A stretch of 64,000 bases of DNA from Candolleomyces eurysporus (GCA_027579435.1 JANBPK010000868.1:1-64000); one strand, 5' to 3'; counted from the stretch's first letter, positions 11,547 to 23,180 are shown. The notes: generated from the letters alone by a model not told the origin. A program made the numbers and translations.

Positions 11547-13815
11547 TCAGTTGCTGCCCCCCAACAAAGAAAAATCACACACTTCCACATTGTCAAGAAA
11601 TCGACGTAGATCTGCTATCCAGGTGTCAATTTGATTAGATGTCCAAGAATTCGTGGGACGAAAGATCGGACGCGACAATCTGTCGATTTTATGCCATCCG
11701 CCGTTCTGCGTGAAATCAGCAACTTCATCATCAAGAGCGGCGGAGGCCCCGTTCAAGAAATTGGGTAGGGCCTCAGTGAGTGTTCGCAAATGAAGCCTAG
11801 GAGTCGTCAAGGGGGACAGATCCTGCCATCTATCTGGCACTAAGAACAGTGCGTCACCGATGAACTTGAAGTCAGTATGGGCCCACTCTATTAGTAATGG
11901 ATGAATTACACACCAGAGTCAAGGTCTAGCGGATAATCAATGATGTGTTGCATGAAGCACTTTGCGATGTGTGCGTAGACGCGAGCCTCTGGTACAAACA
12001 AGTCTTTTGCACGACTTTCCACTTCCAAGAAATCGGAAAATGATTTGTGGTACAGGCGAAGAGATTGAGAGTCTCCGTATCTTTCGAGAGCCACGAGGGA
12101 GCGGAGGTCCGAGAAAAGACTTTCTTCGGCCCTGGCTTCAAGACCAAGCCAGTGCATAGAAAAAAAAAGATGCTGGATGGCGGTACGTAGTGGCATTACT
12201 CTTGATACCACTATGATTGATATGGTGTGCCCTGAAAAGCAGAAGAAAATCGCGTCCGTGATGGGTATCGACAGCTTCGTACGCCTTCTTTGCAGCCGAC
12301 AAAATTTTGGTGTAAAGGACGTCGAGAGTTTCGAATGGACGCGCAATCTGTCCCGCGTGCGGTGTCCAGGTGAGCACGGCCTTCAGCCTCTCCGCGGGAG
12401 AAGCTCGACGCTCTGATACGTATTTGTACACCGTGGCGACGTAGATGAACTGCCCTGATGCAGCTCCTACAAGAGTGTCGATGTCGTTCTGGGCGAACCA
12501 ATGGGAATCGCTAATTCGTAGACCGATATCTTCGAATCTCCTCTGCAGGTATCGACACATATCCGCAGAGGCATCATACTGGTCGCTGAGCTGGATGTGA
12601 TACGCCACCTTGCATAGATGACCACCAGGTTCGAGCGCAGTACGAATGGCCCACTCTGGCCTGCTGGCGATAGATATGCGAAATGGAAGGCCGGTGATGA
12701 GAAGGCACTCCTTGATAGCAGTCAGCAGCTCTGCTTGACGATCTTCACCCGAACATTCGTCAAGGCCGTCGATGAGAATGACGTATGGAAGTGTGGTGAG
12801 ATTCATGCCCAGGCCTTGGCATTGTTGCGAGGGCACCACGATAAGGGCAGACATCTGCGTCCGCAGTGACTTTGAGAAAATCAAGGGGTCGTTCTCGACT
12901 GCAGCCTTGATCCACCGCCGGAGGGTATCATTCGTTCTTCCCAATTGGTACGCGATGGTGGGGATAAATTGTTTGACGGTGTTTCGGGTGGGATCCGAAG
13001 CCGAGAAGAAGAAAGTACAAGCGAGTATACCGCTCTCCTGACATATCTCGGCCGTTGTCTGTTGCAAGGCGGATTTCCCTGATCCTGCGGCACCCGTCAT
13101 GCACAGCAGGCGCTGAGGTCCGCCGCGATCCTTGATCCAGTCCATAATCTCTCCAGTAACCTCGACGCGAGTATCTTCGTCACATTTCGGTGGGTCATAT
13201 CGAGCGTCGGAATCGTGAAGAGCGTTGGGCGATGTTTTCTCCAACAGCAGTTTCCAGCCTGGAAAATCGAAAACGTGGTATCGGACCATAGTTTAGTAAT
13301 GCTCATCCTCTTGGTGGAATTGACAAACCATCTATCGACGCATCACTCGCACCACCTGTATTCACAGGCGAATGGCGACCTTCGTAGTAGTGTATATCCC
13401 CCATTCGAAAGCCGCTGGCGCCGGCGAGGAATGTCGTTGTGCCGCCGTGGACTCTTGGTATTGCCGAATTGTCGTCCGACTGCAGCGTCGAGAATAGCTG
13501 GTGTGGGGGTTGTCGAAGAAGGTCTCGATCGCTGGGGAGTGTAGCACATTGCGAGGACTCGACTATGTTGTTCTCACTCCTGGATTGACAAATCGGGGCC
13601 TGAGATCCATCGCTCTGAGGAGTCGAGTTGTGTGCGGGTAGCGATAAATCGGGGACTGAGCGTGTTGAAGGGGGATTAGACAGATCTAGTTCAGCCCCTG
13701 CACTTGCGATTCCGTGTGGGTCTTGAGGACGATCAACAGCAGAGCTGCCACCACGACCGCCGAAAAGAGAGAGAAGGCGAGACCAGGATCGTTGCTTCTT
13801 GGACCCTGGGGGCAT
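11547..13815 (-). CDS. NACHT NTPase copy A, frame-broken
   Basis: The start is at 13815 (MPPGSKKQRSWSRLL), chosen because copy B starts alike (MPPKPKKQRFWSR). A low-complexity S/P-rich N-terminal part ends in the motif GASGFRMGDIHYYEG. The NACHT region follows from about 13289: PGWKLLLEKTSPNALHDS, Walker A GAAGSGKSA, Walker B VILIDGLDEC, ISIASRPEW, SGQFIYVATVYKY, then LYHKSFSDFLE. The last intron is 11865-11911 (47 bp, phase 0), giving a final exon 11864-11547. Two breaks are visible. One is near 13250-13300, where copy A has two extra bases relative to copy B. The other is in an A9 run at 12160-12168 (T9 in the coding sense), where eight bases would restore the frame into SMHWLG. Apart from these the NTPase is long and clean, so it is either a functional gene with sequence errors or a young pseudogene. 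Confidence 0.7.
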
Positions 13816-13963
13816 CGTGCAGGGGATGAAGTGGCGATGAGGGGTGCAAGCAAGAAGTGAATGCTGCGGTGGTTGCGTTTCGAGCCCAATTTGGTAGACG
13901 CCTAGGAACGTCTCCAAGTTGATCCAGGTCAAGCCACATAAACCTCCGTGAAGACGTGAGTAG

Positions 13964-14575
13964 GTGGACCAGCGTATTGCAGAGCTGGAAAGTGAAATCC
14001 GAGCTTTGAAGACCCACCGGAATACGGTCGTGGCAGCCACCAGTGCGCTGCCACCCGAAATTTTATCCAACATCTTCATCGTTTTGAGGAGGGTGATAAG
14101 CGATGGATACACAAACCGTCTTGGACCCGAGTCAACCAGGTCTGCAGACACTGGAGGGCCGTTTGAAGTTTCTCTGGACTGCCCCGCACTCTGGTCGGAC
14201 CTCATGTTCGTCGGTGGAAGTCCCACATTCACGGGGGTGATATTGCAACGGTCAAAGAATACACCGCTCGCTGTCAAATCTAATGTCTATCCACCTCCAT
14301 TAAACGACATTTTATGCAAAATCGCATCCCAGACCAGTTGCCTGCGTGACGTGGAGCTGAGCCGGGGGTCGTACACGACTCCGCTCGACCTCCCCAAGAC
14401 ACTGTCGAGCTTCGAAAGCACGGCACCCATACTCGAGAAACTTGTACTGCAAGGAGCGGAGCTTGACGATAGGACTGGGAGCGACATATCACGCCATGCC
14501 CGCAAACTTTCTATGCTGGTTTCCTTGACTCCCTGGAGCCTGGATGCATGTTCTGTTGGACCGTCGAAGTATTGA
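13964..14575 (+). pseudogene. F-box protein fragment between the NACHT copies
   Basis: About 200 codons show the agaricomycete F-box layout: a short coiled-coil (RIAELESEIRALK), the F-box core LPPEILSNIF, then DCPALWSDLMF and LQRSKNTPLAV, which are typical of this superfamily. No ATG fits at the left end; the frame just enters from a GTG/AG context. On the right it ends abruptly where NACHT unit B begins (about 14540), and the last residues are encoded by the duplicated block. The usual long C-terminal LRR-like half is missing. It overlaps the upstream part of NACHT copy A on the other strand. It is not closely related to the six-copy F-box family at 21-46 kb. Confidence 0.7.
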
Positions 14576-14832
14576 TCAATCCAATCTCCAACGTAACACA
14601 GACGTTCCAAGATATNTTTTTACACTACGTATACTATAATAGATGGTCATGATATACGTCTAATCCAAGATAAGCCCTTAGTCCCAGTGGAAGCCCCCTT
14701 TTGGCCCTTCACTGCCAGTCAAGGTCCAGCGTGGGCTCAAGATGAGACTTCAGGCTATCATGATTTGTCGCAATCATAATTCCACTTTTCAACAAATTCA
14801 CGCATAGCCACTGCAACCTCAGGCTTCCGGAC

Positions 14833-17049
14833 CTAGACAAGCAATGAAACGATGTCAGTTGCTGCGCCCCACCGAAGTAAAATCACCCACTTTAATGTTA
14901 TCAAGACATCTCGTTTCAAACCGACAATTTCATATGACGTCCACTGGCGCGTAGGACGCAGCACCAGAGGCGACAAGCTGTCGATTTTACGCCATCCGTC
15001 GTTCTGCATGGAATCAGCGACTTCATCTTCAAGAACGGCGGCAGTGCTGCTCAAGAAAAAAGGCAGGAGCTCAATGGCCATCTGTGGAAAAAGCGTAGCA
15101 GTCTCGGAGGGAAAGCTCCTCCCAGCTGTCTGGCAAAAGAAACAGTGCGCCACCGATAAAGTCAGTATAGTCCGACTATTAGTATCAGATGAATTACGCA
15201 CCAGAGTTGAAGTCTAGCGGACAGTCAATAATGCGTTGCATGAGGCGCTCGCGAGCCTCTGGTACAAACAAGCCTTTTGCACGACTTTCCTTTTCCAAGA
15301 AGTCGGAAAATGATTTGTGGTACAGGCGAAGATGTTGATCGGCTCCGTATCTTTCGAGAGCCACGAGGGAGCGGAGGTCCTGAGACAAGACCTTCTTCGG
15401 CCCTGGCTCCTGGATCAAGCCAGTGCACAGAGAAAAAAACCGCCGACTGGGTGTTCCTGATGCCATAAATATGAAGACCACGAATGTTGATATAGTGTGC
15501 CCTGAAAAGTAGAAGAAAATCGCGTCCGTGATGGGTATCGACAGCTTCGTACGCGTTCTTTGCAGCCGACAGTATGTTGGTGTAAAGGACGTCAAGGGCT
15601 TCGAATAGACGCGCTATCTGTCCCGCGTGCGGTGTCCAGGTGAGCACAACCTTCAGCCCTTCTGCGGGAGAAGCTCGACGCTCTGATACGTATTTTTAAA
15701 CCGTGGCGGCGTAGATGAACTGCCCTGATGCGGCTTCTACAAGGCTGTTGATGGTTTTCCGGGTAAACCATTGGGAATCCCGGATTAGTAGACCAATATC
15801 TTCGAATCTCCTCTGCAGGTATTGATAATATCCGCAGAGGCGTCATACTGGTCGCTGAGTTAGATGTGATATGCCACTTTGCATAGATGTCCACCAGGTT
15901 CGAGCCCAGTCCGAGTAGCCCAGTCCGGCGTGCTGGCGATAAAGATGCGAAATGGGAGGCCGGTGATGAGAAGGCACTGTTTGATAGAGGTCGGCAGTTC
16001 TGCTCGACGAGCTTCACCCGTGCATTCGTCAAGGCTGTCCATGAGAATCGCGTATGGGAGTGTGGCGAGGTTCATGCTCATGCCCTGACATCGCTGCAAT
16101 GGCGCCACGAGGGGGAAGACATCTGCGTCCGCAGTGACTTTGAGAAAATCAAAGGACCGCTCTCGACTGCAGTCCTGATGTACCGCCGGAGGGCATCATT
16201 CGTGCTTTCCAACCGGTACGCGATGGTAAAGGTGACTTGTTTGACTGTGGGATCCGGAGCTGAGAAGTACGTACAAGAGAGTATACCGCTCCTCTGACAT
16301 ACCTCGGCAGTTGTTTGTTTCGGGGCGGACTTTCCTGATCCTGCGGCGCCCGTCATACACAGCAAGCGCTGAGGCCCGCCGCGATCATGGATCCAGTCCA
16401 TGATCTCTCCAATGGCCTCAACGCGAGAGTCTTTGTCGCATTTCGGTGGGTCATATCGAGCGTCGGAATCGTGCAGAGCGTTGGGTGAAATGTTCTTCAA
16501 CAGCAATTCCCAGCCTGGACGGTCGAAAGCGCCATCGGAGGATAGTTTAGTGATGTCCAGCTGCTTAGTGGAATTGACGAACCATCTATCGACCTATCAC
16601 CCACACCACCACCTGTATTCACAGGTGAACGGGAACCTTCGTGGTAGTGTGTATCCCGCATCCGAACGTCGCTGGCGCCGGCAAAGAATGTCGTTGTGCC
16701 GCCGTGGACTGCCGAATTGTCGTCCGACTGCAGCTTTGGGGAATGACTNGGGGTNGGGGGTTGTCGAAGAAGGTCTCGACCGCTGGGCAGCAAGAGCGCA
16801 GCAGATTGCTCGTTCTCGCTCCGTGGGCNTGANGGGATCGGGGGCTNGGGATCCATCGCTCTGGGGAGTCGGGTTGTGCACTGGTAGCGATAACTCAGGA
16901 ACTGAGCGTGATAAAGGATGATCGGACCGACCTAGCCCAGCGCCTGCACTTGTGATTTCATGACGATCAACAGTAGATCGGCCACTGCGACTGCGGAAGA
17001 AAGAGAGAAAGCGGGACCAGAAACGTTGTTTCTTGGGCTTGGGGGGCAT
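14833..17049 (-). pseudogene. NACHT NTPase copy B, degenerate
   Basis: This is a paralogue of copy A along its whole length. The start is at 17049 (MPPKPKKQRFWSRFL), with Walker A GAAGSGKSA, a Walker B altered to AILMDSLDEC, LYHKSFSDFLEKES, and a C-terminal exon at 14833-15201. The lesions are several. The coding sense passes through at least four frames between 15194 and 16506. There is an in-frame TAA at 15696-15698, where copy A reads the tyrosine of ATVYKYVSE. The donor of the last intron is GC instead of GT, and the matching acceptor CAAG is deleted. There are also five N bases (16750-16847). The mix of a stop, splice-site loss and a weakened Walker B makes true decay likely, beyond any sequencing error. 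Confidence 0.8.
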
Positions 17050-17110
17050 CGTGCAGGATGAATGGCGATGTGGGAAGATGCAAGCCTAAGTGGATGATGT
17101 AATTCAATCT

Positions 17111-18308
17111 GGGTCCCTGAGAAACGAAAATCAGGGCTTGTTGATTCCGAGTCACGTCCTTCCCTCCTCTGGACTAATCCCTTATCTGGCCTTTTAACTG
17201 CATCACGGATCTCCCGCGAATACGAGGAGAGATGGAATTAGCATTCCTTTTGAATCCTAATGACGCGTCATCGAGAACTGCAGCTGGTAGCCAGCTCAAA
17301 AATCGGAAAAATTGAAAGATCTTCTGGAGAAGTACCTGGAACCTTGAAGCTAGCTGGCTGCTCATATCAGAGCTGGAGGGAGTTGGGAGATGCAAGAGTT
17401 GGAGTTGGAGGTGTGGCGACTGGCGTGGTATGCAGGCTGGGTGGTGGTGAGCAGTGAGTGCAGCCCTGAGGAACGTTCCGGGAGCTCATCTGCGTTACCT
17501 GCTAAATCTCCTAGTTCAAGTTGGTCGTCGTTTGGCTGGGAGGCTCTCTTTTCATCCGCGTCTGGGGGATCCATCAAACAACAAGAATATTCCCATCTTG
17601 CCCTGCCTTGGAGTCCCACCCTCACTCGAATCCTGACAAGGTACCCTAGATGCTCTGCTTCCTCACCTGTTGTTTTTTGCCGTGAGACGTGTCACCTTCA
17701 TGCGTGTTCGCGAGCCGCTGAAATCTTCCCTGCTTTTTCCTCGTGATAAGCTCATCTAAGCGCGCCTGATATTACCCTTTATTCTACTGCGTTTCGCTCT
17801 TTCAGAACCAAGCGAGATATTGATATGCCCACGCGCATTTCGTGAGACTGGGTGAGTGTTCAATGTAATACTTCCTTCCGCCTTTCTTCTGCTATGGATC
17901 CGTCATACTGATTTCCTTTCGTTCCCTTTTCTCTTGCCATTTTGTTCCTTTTCTCTGTTTCAACTCCACGAAACTACCGAGCGAAAAGACTGCTTTTTAA
18001 AAATTCTTTTCTGCCTTGAAACCTTCAACATACACGTTAGCGATTCGAATCACAGGGTTTCTTGAAAGTGCGAGGGCAGCTTGTCTTACCGGCGTTTCAG
18101 TGCCTTGGCACGTCTTTTGGTGACCGGTGACCGACGACATTGCCAAATTGGGTGGTCAATGCTGGCGGCCATCACCGGTCTCGCCGGTTGGGGATTTAAC
18201 CGAAGCGCGTTCTTGCCCAAGGCATTTGCTTTCTTCTGCATCTCGCAACCATTTTCTCCCGTGAATAAACGGCCAACAACTTTTTCTTGAGCTGCTGGAA
18301 TTTTTATC
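17111..18308. other. Intergenic, no gene recognised
   Basis: This lies between the NACHT array and the acidic-repeat gene. Open frames are short and overlap on both strands. The last few hundred bases are pyrimidine-rich, as expected for a fungal promoter upstream of ATG 18309. Confidence 0.45.
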
Positions 18309-19647
18309 ATGTCCTCTATCTTCGATCTTCTCAACTTGGACCCATCCCCCCGTTCAATACCTCTCGCCGGATGCGACATTTCGCCCCAAGTCGAGGATCG
18401 CAACCAATACAGCACATCCTGTGGTGAGCTTGGTACAATAACTGAGCTTTTAGACTTTTTTCCGATCTAACTTCCAGCTATAGAGTCCGATTCAGAACTT
18501 CAAAGGCCGGTGCCCTGGGTATTTGGCGGCAATACACACCGACTGAATTTCGGCTTCAAAAAGTACTGTGCCACACGTAAGTACATCTCTTCTAAATGTA
18601 TGCCACCGCTCTAACGATATACATCTAGTCGGTATTATCAAGTTTTACCAAGACCCGACTTGTGTCGACAATTCGAGTGAATCGAGCGACCTCGAGAGTA
18701 GCACAGGCAGCATACACGAAAGCGAAGACGGCTTCGACGACGCTAGCGACTATGAAGGCGATATTGAAGACCTATCTGCAGCTGAAGAATTGAGCCCTTC
18801 TAGCGAAAGCAGCTCTGACGATACTTGTGACTATCAAGGCGATGCTGAGGACCAGTCCACAGCAGAAATATTGAGCTCTGTTGGCAAAGGCAGCTCCTCC
18901 TTCGACATATCAGACGGTGCTAGCGGCTACGCAAGTGATGCTGAAGACCAGTCCACAGCCGAGGTATATCGCTCTCTCAGTGAAGGCGGCTCAGACGGCG
19001 ACGCTACTAGTGATTACGAAAGCGATGCCCTTGAGGACCAATCTACAGCCGAGGGGTCGAGCTTTCTTGCTAAAGCTCTGGATGGTGATGAATCGGTGCC
19101 TGCTGACTTCGTGAGGCGTTGGTATCCGTCGTTGTTTATTCCGCCAACTGCAATCCATCTACCAGACGGTGATAATGGTAACGGCAATGTCACCGTCTGT
19201 TACCAAAGTTACAGCTCCGGGGACTTCAAGCGGTTGGCCAGGGAAGAGCCTCGAAAATTCCTCCGCGTTGCAGTTCCGTATCTAGACATCCCGGATGGCT
19301 TGGGCGACCCGTTAATGTTGTTCAAGAAGTGGATGTGTGATTTTGAAGCTCGTCATCCCTGGGTTGTGGAAGCCGACGAGGATTCTGATGAACGTCATGC
19401 TCGAGCCTGGGTAAGGGTGACACAATATCTGGGAAAGGCGCAGGAATGGATAAGAGTATCCAATCTCATCAATGGCGAATTTCGCGAGAGGTATCCGCTC
19501 TATCAACTTCTCAGCGATGAAATGCAAGACATTATTCACGACACCCTTGTGAGGGGTAAAGAAGGCGAAGATCATGATATGAAGGCTGTGTGTGAGTCCT
19601 GGCCAAAGGTGCACGAGGAGCACTTCCCTTGGGACCTGGGAGCATAA
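18309..19647 (+). CDS. Orphan protein with four acidic serine-rich repeats
   Basis: Three exons were inferred from splice sites and frame: 18309-18423, 18478-18576 and 18629-19647, with both introns in phase 1. They give a product of 410 residues. It starts MSSIFDLLNLDPSPRS. After a short conserved-looking stretch (HRLNFGFKKYC, IIKFYQDPTC) there are four imperfect acidic repeats of about 27-32 residues, with the core D-Y-x-[GS]-D-x-E-D-x-S-[TA]-A-E. They begin near 18736, 18817, 18913 and 18999. The C-terminal 190 residues look globular (FVRRWYPSLFIPP, FLRVAVPYLDIP, ARAWVRVTQYLGKAQEW, HFPWDLGA). There is no signal peptide or membrane segment. I do not recognise the family; the acidic repeats suggest a nuclear or chaperone-like binding surface, but that is a guess. 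Confidence 0.75.
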
Positions 19648-20507
19648 GGCCAGACCTGGCATCCAAAAGCAACGCTCTTCTTCCCCCCTTTGGCCCGGCC
19701 TCCCCCACTCCTATGTTACGCGCGCCAGGACACACTTGCTGCTTTGACGTTTCGGCGAACGTGGAACATGAACACCGCTATCCTCATTATTTTCTCCCAC
19801 TTATCGTATCTCGACTTTATTCATGTATGTATTCCTTTGCTTTTATGGTATTACGTCTTGTGTTCTCCATCGTGCGATTCTTTTCCTGTTGTATTGCTGT
19901 TCGGTATTCTGCATTTGTAGAGCTACTCACTGCAATTCATCCATATTCCATCTTATTAACTGTTCGTAACGATACTGTAAATATATGTACTATATATTGA
20001 TCTTCTAACATGCAGGTTTCTCATCCATAGATACAGAGTAGGCATCTCAAGCAACTCAATGAACGCGAAATTGATCCACAGAAACGAACAGCAGCCAATG
20101 CTCATGCAGACGATTATCGCAGGATCACTAGCATTGGCGAGTACCGCACGCTGACGGTTATCACTAACTTGAAAGGAATATAGATGCCCCACTTCACGAT
20201 GGAATCACCTTGTGTACCTGATGTTTGTCATGCGGAATTGAAAAGCTTACGGCTTCTTCCCATCTGTGGTATGCGGCCGAGAGAAACTTCGCTCGAAACG
20301 GGGGAATCGAGGGGATGAAAGTCCTACTACAGCGTACGTAGGAGGGCATTAAGAGCAGTAGAAGCCGATGAAAGAAGGCATTTGAGTCTTCGTACCCATC
20401 TTCCTTCGCCACGTATCAAATTATACTAGGAATACTCGAATAGAAGCCACTACATCAGATCGCGTCGTTTCGAGTGTCCTGCGTGAGCGCTGTGGATCCA
20501 AGCGCTG
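19648..20507. other. Intergenic
   Basis: This is the 3' flank of the acidic-repeat gene and the upstream region of the small secreted peptide gene. No supported gene; frames on the minus strand at 19956-20412 have no recognisable features. Confidence 0.45.
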
Positions 20508-20513
20508 TATAAA
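20508..20513 (+). promoter_or_regulatory. TATA box of the small secreted peptide gene
   Basis: TATAAA lies 64 bp upstream of the ATG at 20577. A short pyrimidine-rich and CAAG-containing leader follows, which is the usual arrangement for a strongly expressed or inducible fungal gene. Confidence 0.55.
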
Positions 20514-20576
20514 GAGGCAAGCAAGCCCTCGTTTCATCTCTAGAACACACCCAGAAATTCCTTCAGCTAGTCTAGC

Positions 20577-20815
20577 ATGCTTAACAAGCTCGTTTCAGTC
20601 ACCTTTGCCGCACTCGCTCTCCTTTTGATTCAAGGGACGACCGTTTCTGGTAGCCCAGTGGCCAATCCTGGTAAGTAGTATATCTGATCACTAGCTACTG
20701 AATATTTTTTACGATCTGATTGGTGGCTTCCCATCCTTCAGCGGAGCCTCCGCACGGATTTGACCACAGGGTCAAAACCCCCGACACGGCAAGCGGCAAC
20801 GGGCGTGCCTACTGA
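20577..20815 (+). CDS. Small secreted peptide (55 aa), two exons
   Basis: Exon 1 is 20577-20670 and exon 2 is 20742-20815, joined by a 71-bp phase 1 intron (GTAAGT...TTCAG). The N-terminus is a clear secretion signal: MLNKLV, then a hydrophobic core (FAALALLLI), then a small-residue cleavage region near VSGSP. The mature part is only about 30 residues, polar, with no cysteines and a dibasic-like HRVK. A TATA box precedes it. It has no C-terminal CaaX, so it is not a typical basidiomycete mating pheromone. A small effector, signalling peptide or wall-associated peptide are all possible. The gene is too short for standard gene finders, so it may be unannotated. Confidence 0.6.
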
Positions 20816-21482
20816 GTTTTTTTGCCAAAGCATCGTGAGTGAACGACTTTGAGAGTTCTCGCAGAAATACGCCCATTGACGACCTGAGCACGCGTAGTGG
20901 AATCGCGAGGCTATGTGATGTGGCTTCACATTATTTATGTAGCTTCTTTGGCATTCGACGGTATATCCATGTAAATCAATGCTGTTCTCAGTCAGATGTC
21001 AAAGCCGAGGAACTCGGAGGGGACACCGACCATGGAAATCACATAGCGAAAAGGAAAATGAACTTCGAAAGGGGAAGAACATTGGCAAGGTTTTAAAACC
21101 TGTCGATAATTCTAATGTTCACAGAATGTAGCTGCTAGGTCGGCTCAAGATATGTGCTCACTAGTGCAAGCTTGCGCACTGTGCACAAAAATCCCTGCCG
21201 ACTCCAATAGCTTCTCCTCCTCTTCAATTCCTACCCCAGTAGCGATTCGGTAGCGCAAAGTGATATCTGCAACTTGAAAAGGCCTCTGCACAACTAACTA
21301 CCCAGGACATCTATTGCCAGAAGGCGAACTATGAAATGTTGCGAGATCAATGTGATGTCACATGTCACTGCTTGAGTCAGCGCCCGTGAATCTACCCGGG
21401 GCCGGTTCGTGCTCAAAGGCACTCGGTATACAGAACCGATTTTGCGTTGCAACCACCACCGTCAAACCAACCTATCTGACAC

Positions 21483-23180
21483 ATGGCGTCTCCCTTTCAG
21501 TCGCACCTCAACACGAACTACTCACCCTCCGACATCGAAAAGCTTCAGATCACCCAGTTCGTGAAAGGGCTTCAAGACGAGCTGAGAACCCTTGATACTG
21601 AGCTCGAAGAGCTTCGATCGCGATCGGTGGCAGCGGAAGATCAGTCGAACCCCTCCCATGTTGGTCTAACAGAGGTCGAACAACGTATCACCGTGTTATC
21701 AACCACAAGGGAACAGCAGATCCACTCCATCGAGCAGCACACTGCACTCCTGAACCCAATCCGGAGCATTCCCACCGACATCCTCCAGAGCATATTGGAA
21801 CACTGCGTCAACGAACCTGTTCCATTCGCTTCAACCGAGCTGGATACAGACCCAATGTCCCCTCAGGTTTGTCCTATGTTGTTGACATTTGTCTGCAGCA
21901 GCTGGCGCAGGGTCGCCTTGGACTGCCCGAGCCTATGGGACAAACCTTACATCTTCCTCCCTGAGCAAAGGAGCGCTCACCACGTTCGCTGGATCGAAAT
22001 CTTGAAGAACCGTGCACAGCTCATCCGTCTGTGGCTTTCTCGAGCCGGGATCCGCCCACTCACGATTGCCATTAGTTCGCCTCGATGCCTCGAAACTAAC
22101 GACGGGTTCCATGCCGTCGAGGAAGCTATCATTTACTTTTCACCGCAGTGGAAGCGGTTGAGGGTCGATGGATCCAATTGGATCCTACAAACCCTTTTGT
22201 CACTCCCAGCAAGTTCGGTCCCGAATCTTGAATTCGCTGACTTCACGCAGGATCTTTTCCCAGGTGCCGAGGAAGTGGATGCTGCAATCGGAAGGCCCAA
22301 TTGTCTAATCTCCTCTCCCTCTCTTCGAGGTGTGCGACTCACGGGAGAGTCGTTGCGGAAGTTCCAACTCATTCCACTCCCTTGGTCCCACCTCAGGGAC
22401 ATTCGTTTTGGCAAGCTGTTTGAGCCACACGACAATTCGTCCAGCGACCGTGAGATCTTGGAGTTGCTTGAGCAATGTCCACGTCTCCAGCGCTGCGAAC
22501 TCTACGCGCCGACAGACCGCGTCCTTCAAGAGGCCCGCTATCACAACCCCGTGATCCTACGCCAACTGACGCACCTCGAGTTCAATCATGGTCTCAACCA
22601 GGATAATATACTAAACATGACGATGTTATTCCTGTCGCTGAAACTTCCTGCGCTTACTACACTCAAATACTCGTCGCTTGTTGGAGCAGAATCACTCAGG
22701 GCCCTCTTGCAGCGTTGCGCTGGAACCCTTCGCCACCTCGACCTCCGCATCCATGGAATTTCCGCAAGAGAATTGTTGGATATGCTTGCTCAAACTATCC
22801 AATTGGAGTCGCTGAAATTGGCGCATCCCTTTCGTAGAGGGCATCCCTCTCCCCTTCTGACAGACGAGTTCCTCAAAGGTCTGACTCCTCCTACCAACGA
22901 GGAGGAAGGCAACCCCGCAGCGCAATCCTCCGAATTTCATTGTCCCAGCTTGCGAAAGATAGTCTTGCATGTGACTGAAGACCCTCGAATTAGCGATGAA
23001 GCCATCTTTAATTTTATCAGAGGACGGAGGGAGTTGGATGGACCGGCTCTTCAACATGTGGAAATTTCTCACCCGTATCATGGTAGACAAGGGGATGTGG
23101 TTGCAATGCTTCGAGAGCGTGGAGTAAATACCGGCGATATGACCCTCAAATTTTGGTACGGACTTGGCCCTGGTTCATAA
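21483..23180 (+). CDS. F-box/LRR-like protein, family copy 1
   Basis: A single exon of 565 codons begins MASPFQSHLNTNY. Residues about 18-85 form a coiled coil (DIEKLQITQF, ELEELRSR, VEQRI). The F-box is at about 91-155 (LNPIRSIPTDILQSILEHC, then CSSWRRVALDCPSLW). The rest is an LRR-like solenoid with repeated leucine-spaced segments (LRGVRLTGESLRKF, LEFNHGLNQ, LPALTTLKYSS, AGTLRHLDLRI) and a conserved C-terminal block (RISDEAIFNFIRGRR). F-box proteins are substrate receptors of SCF ubiquitin ligases, binding Skp1 through the F-box; the substrate here is unknown. About 80% of residues look shared with copy 2, and the 5' leader and 3' flank are shared too. Frame intact. Confidence 0.85.
   Translation: MASPFQSHLNTNYSPSDIEKLQITQFVKGLQDELRTLDTELEELRSRSVAAEDQSNPSHVGLTEVEQRITVLSTTREQQIHSIEQHTALLNPIRSIPTDILQSILEHCVNEPVPFASTELDTDPMSPQVCPMLLTFVCSSWRRVALDCPSLWDKPYIFLPEQRSAHHVRWIEILKNRAQLIRLWLSRAGIRPLTIAISSPRCLETNDGFHAVEEAIIYFSPQWKRLRVDGSNWILQTLLSLPASSVPNLEFADFTQDLFPGAEEVDAAIGRPNCLISSPSLRGVRLTGESLRKFQLIPLPWSHLRDIRFGKLFEPHDNSSSDREILELLEQCPRLQRCELYAPTDRVLQEARYHNPVILRQLTHLEFNHGLNQDNILNMTMLFLSLKLPALTTLKYSSLVGAESLRALLQRCAGTLRHLDLRIHGISARELLDMLAQTIQLESLKLAHPFRRGHPSPLLTDEFLKGLTPPTNEEEGNPAAQSSEFHCPSLRKIVLHVTEDPRISDEAIFNFIRGRRELDGPALQHVEISHPYHGRQGDVVAMLRERGVNTGDMTLKFWYGLGPGS

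Larger units (their letters stand above)
11223..17110. repeat. Tandem segmental duplication carrying the NACHT gene (units A and B)
   Basis: Unit A (about 11223-14540) and unit B (about 14541-17110) are direct repeats. Both start with a shared block containing TGTTGGACCGTCGAAGTATT (11230 and 14550 regions). Both continue through a matching 3' flank, including the GAGACTTCAGGCTAT block, then the whole minus-strand NACHT gene and about 60 bp upstream of its start. Unit A is longer mainly because it also holds the F-box fragment at about 13.9-14.5 kb. Divergence between the units is considerable, so the duplication is not very recent. Confidence 0.85.

Noticed and set aside
20577..20815. Mating pheromone precursor
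   Set aside because: The product has a signal peptide and ends in GNGRAY without a CaaX cysteine; pheromone precursors lack signal peptides and end in CaaX.
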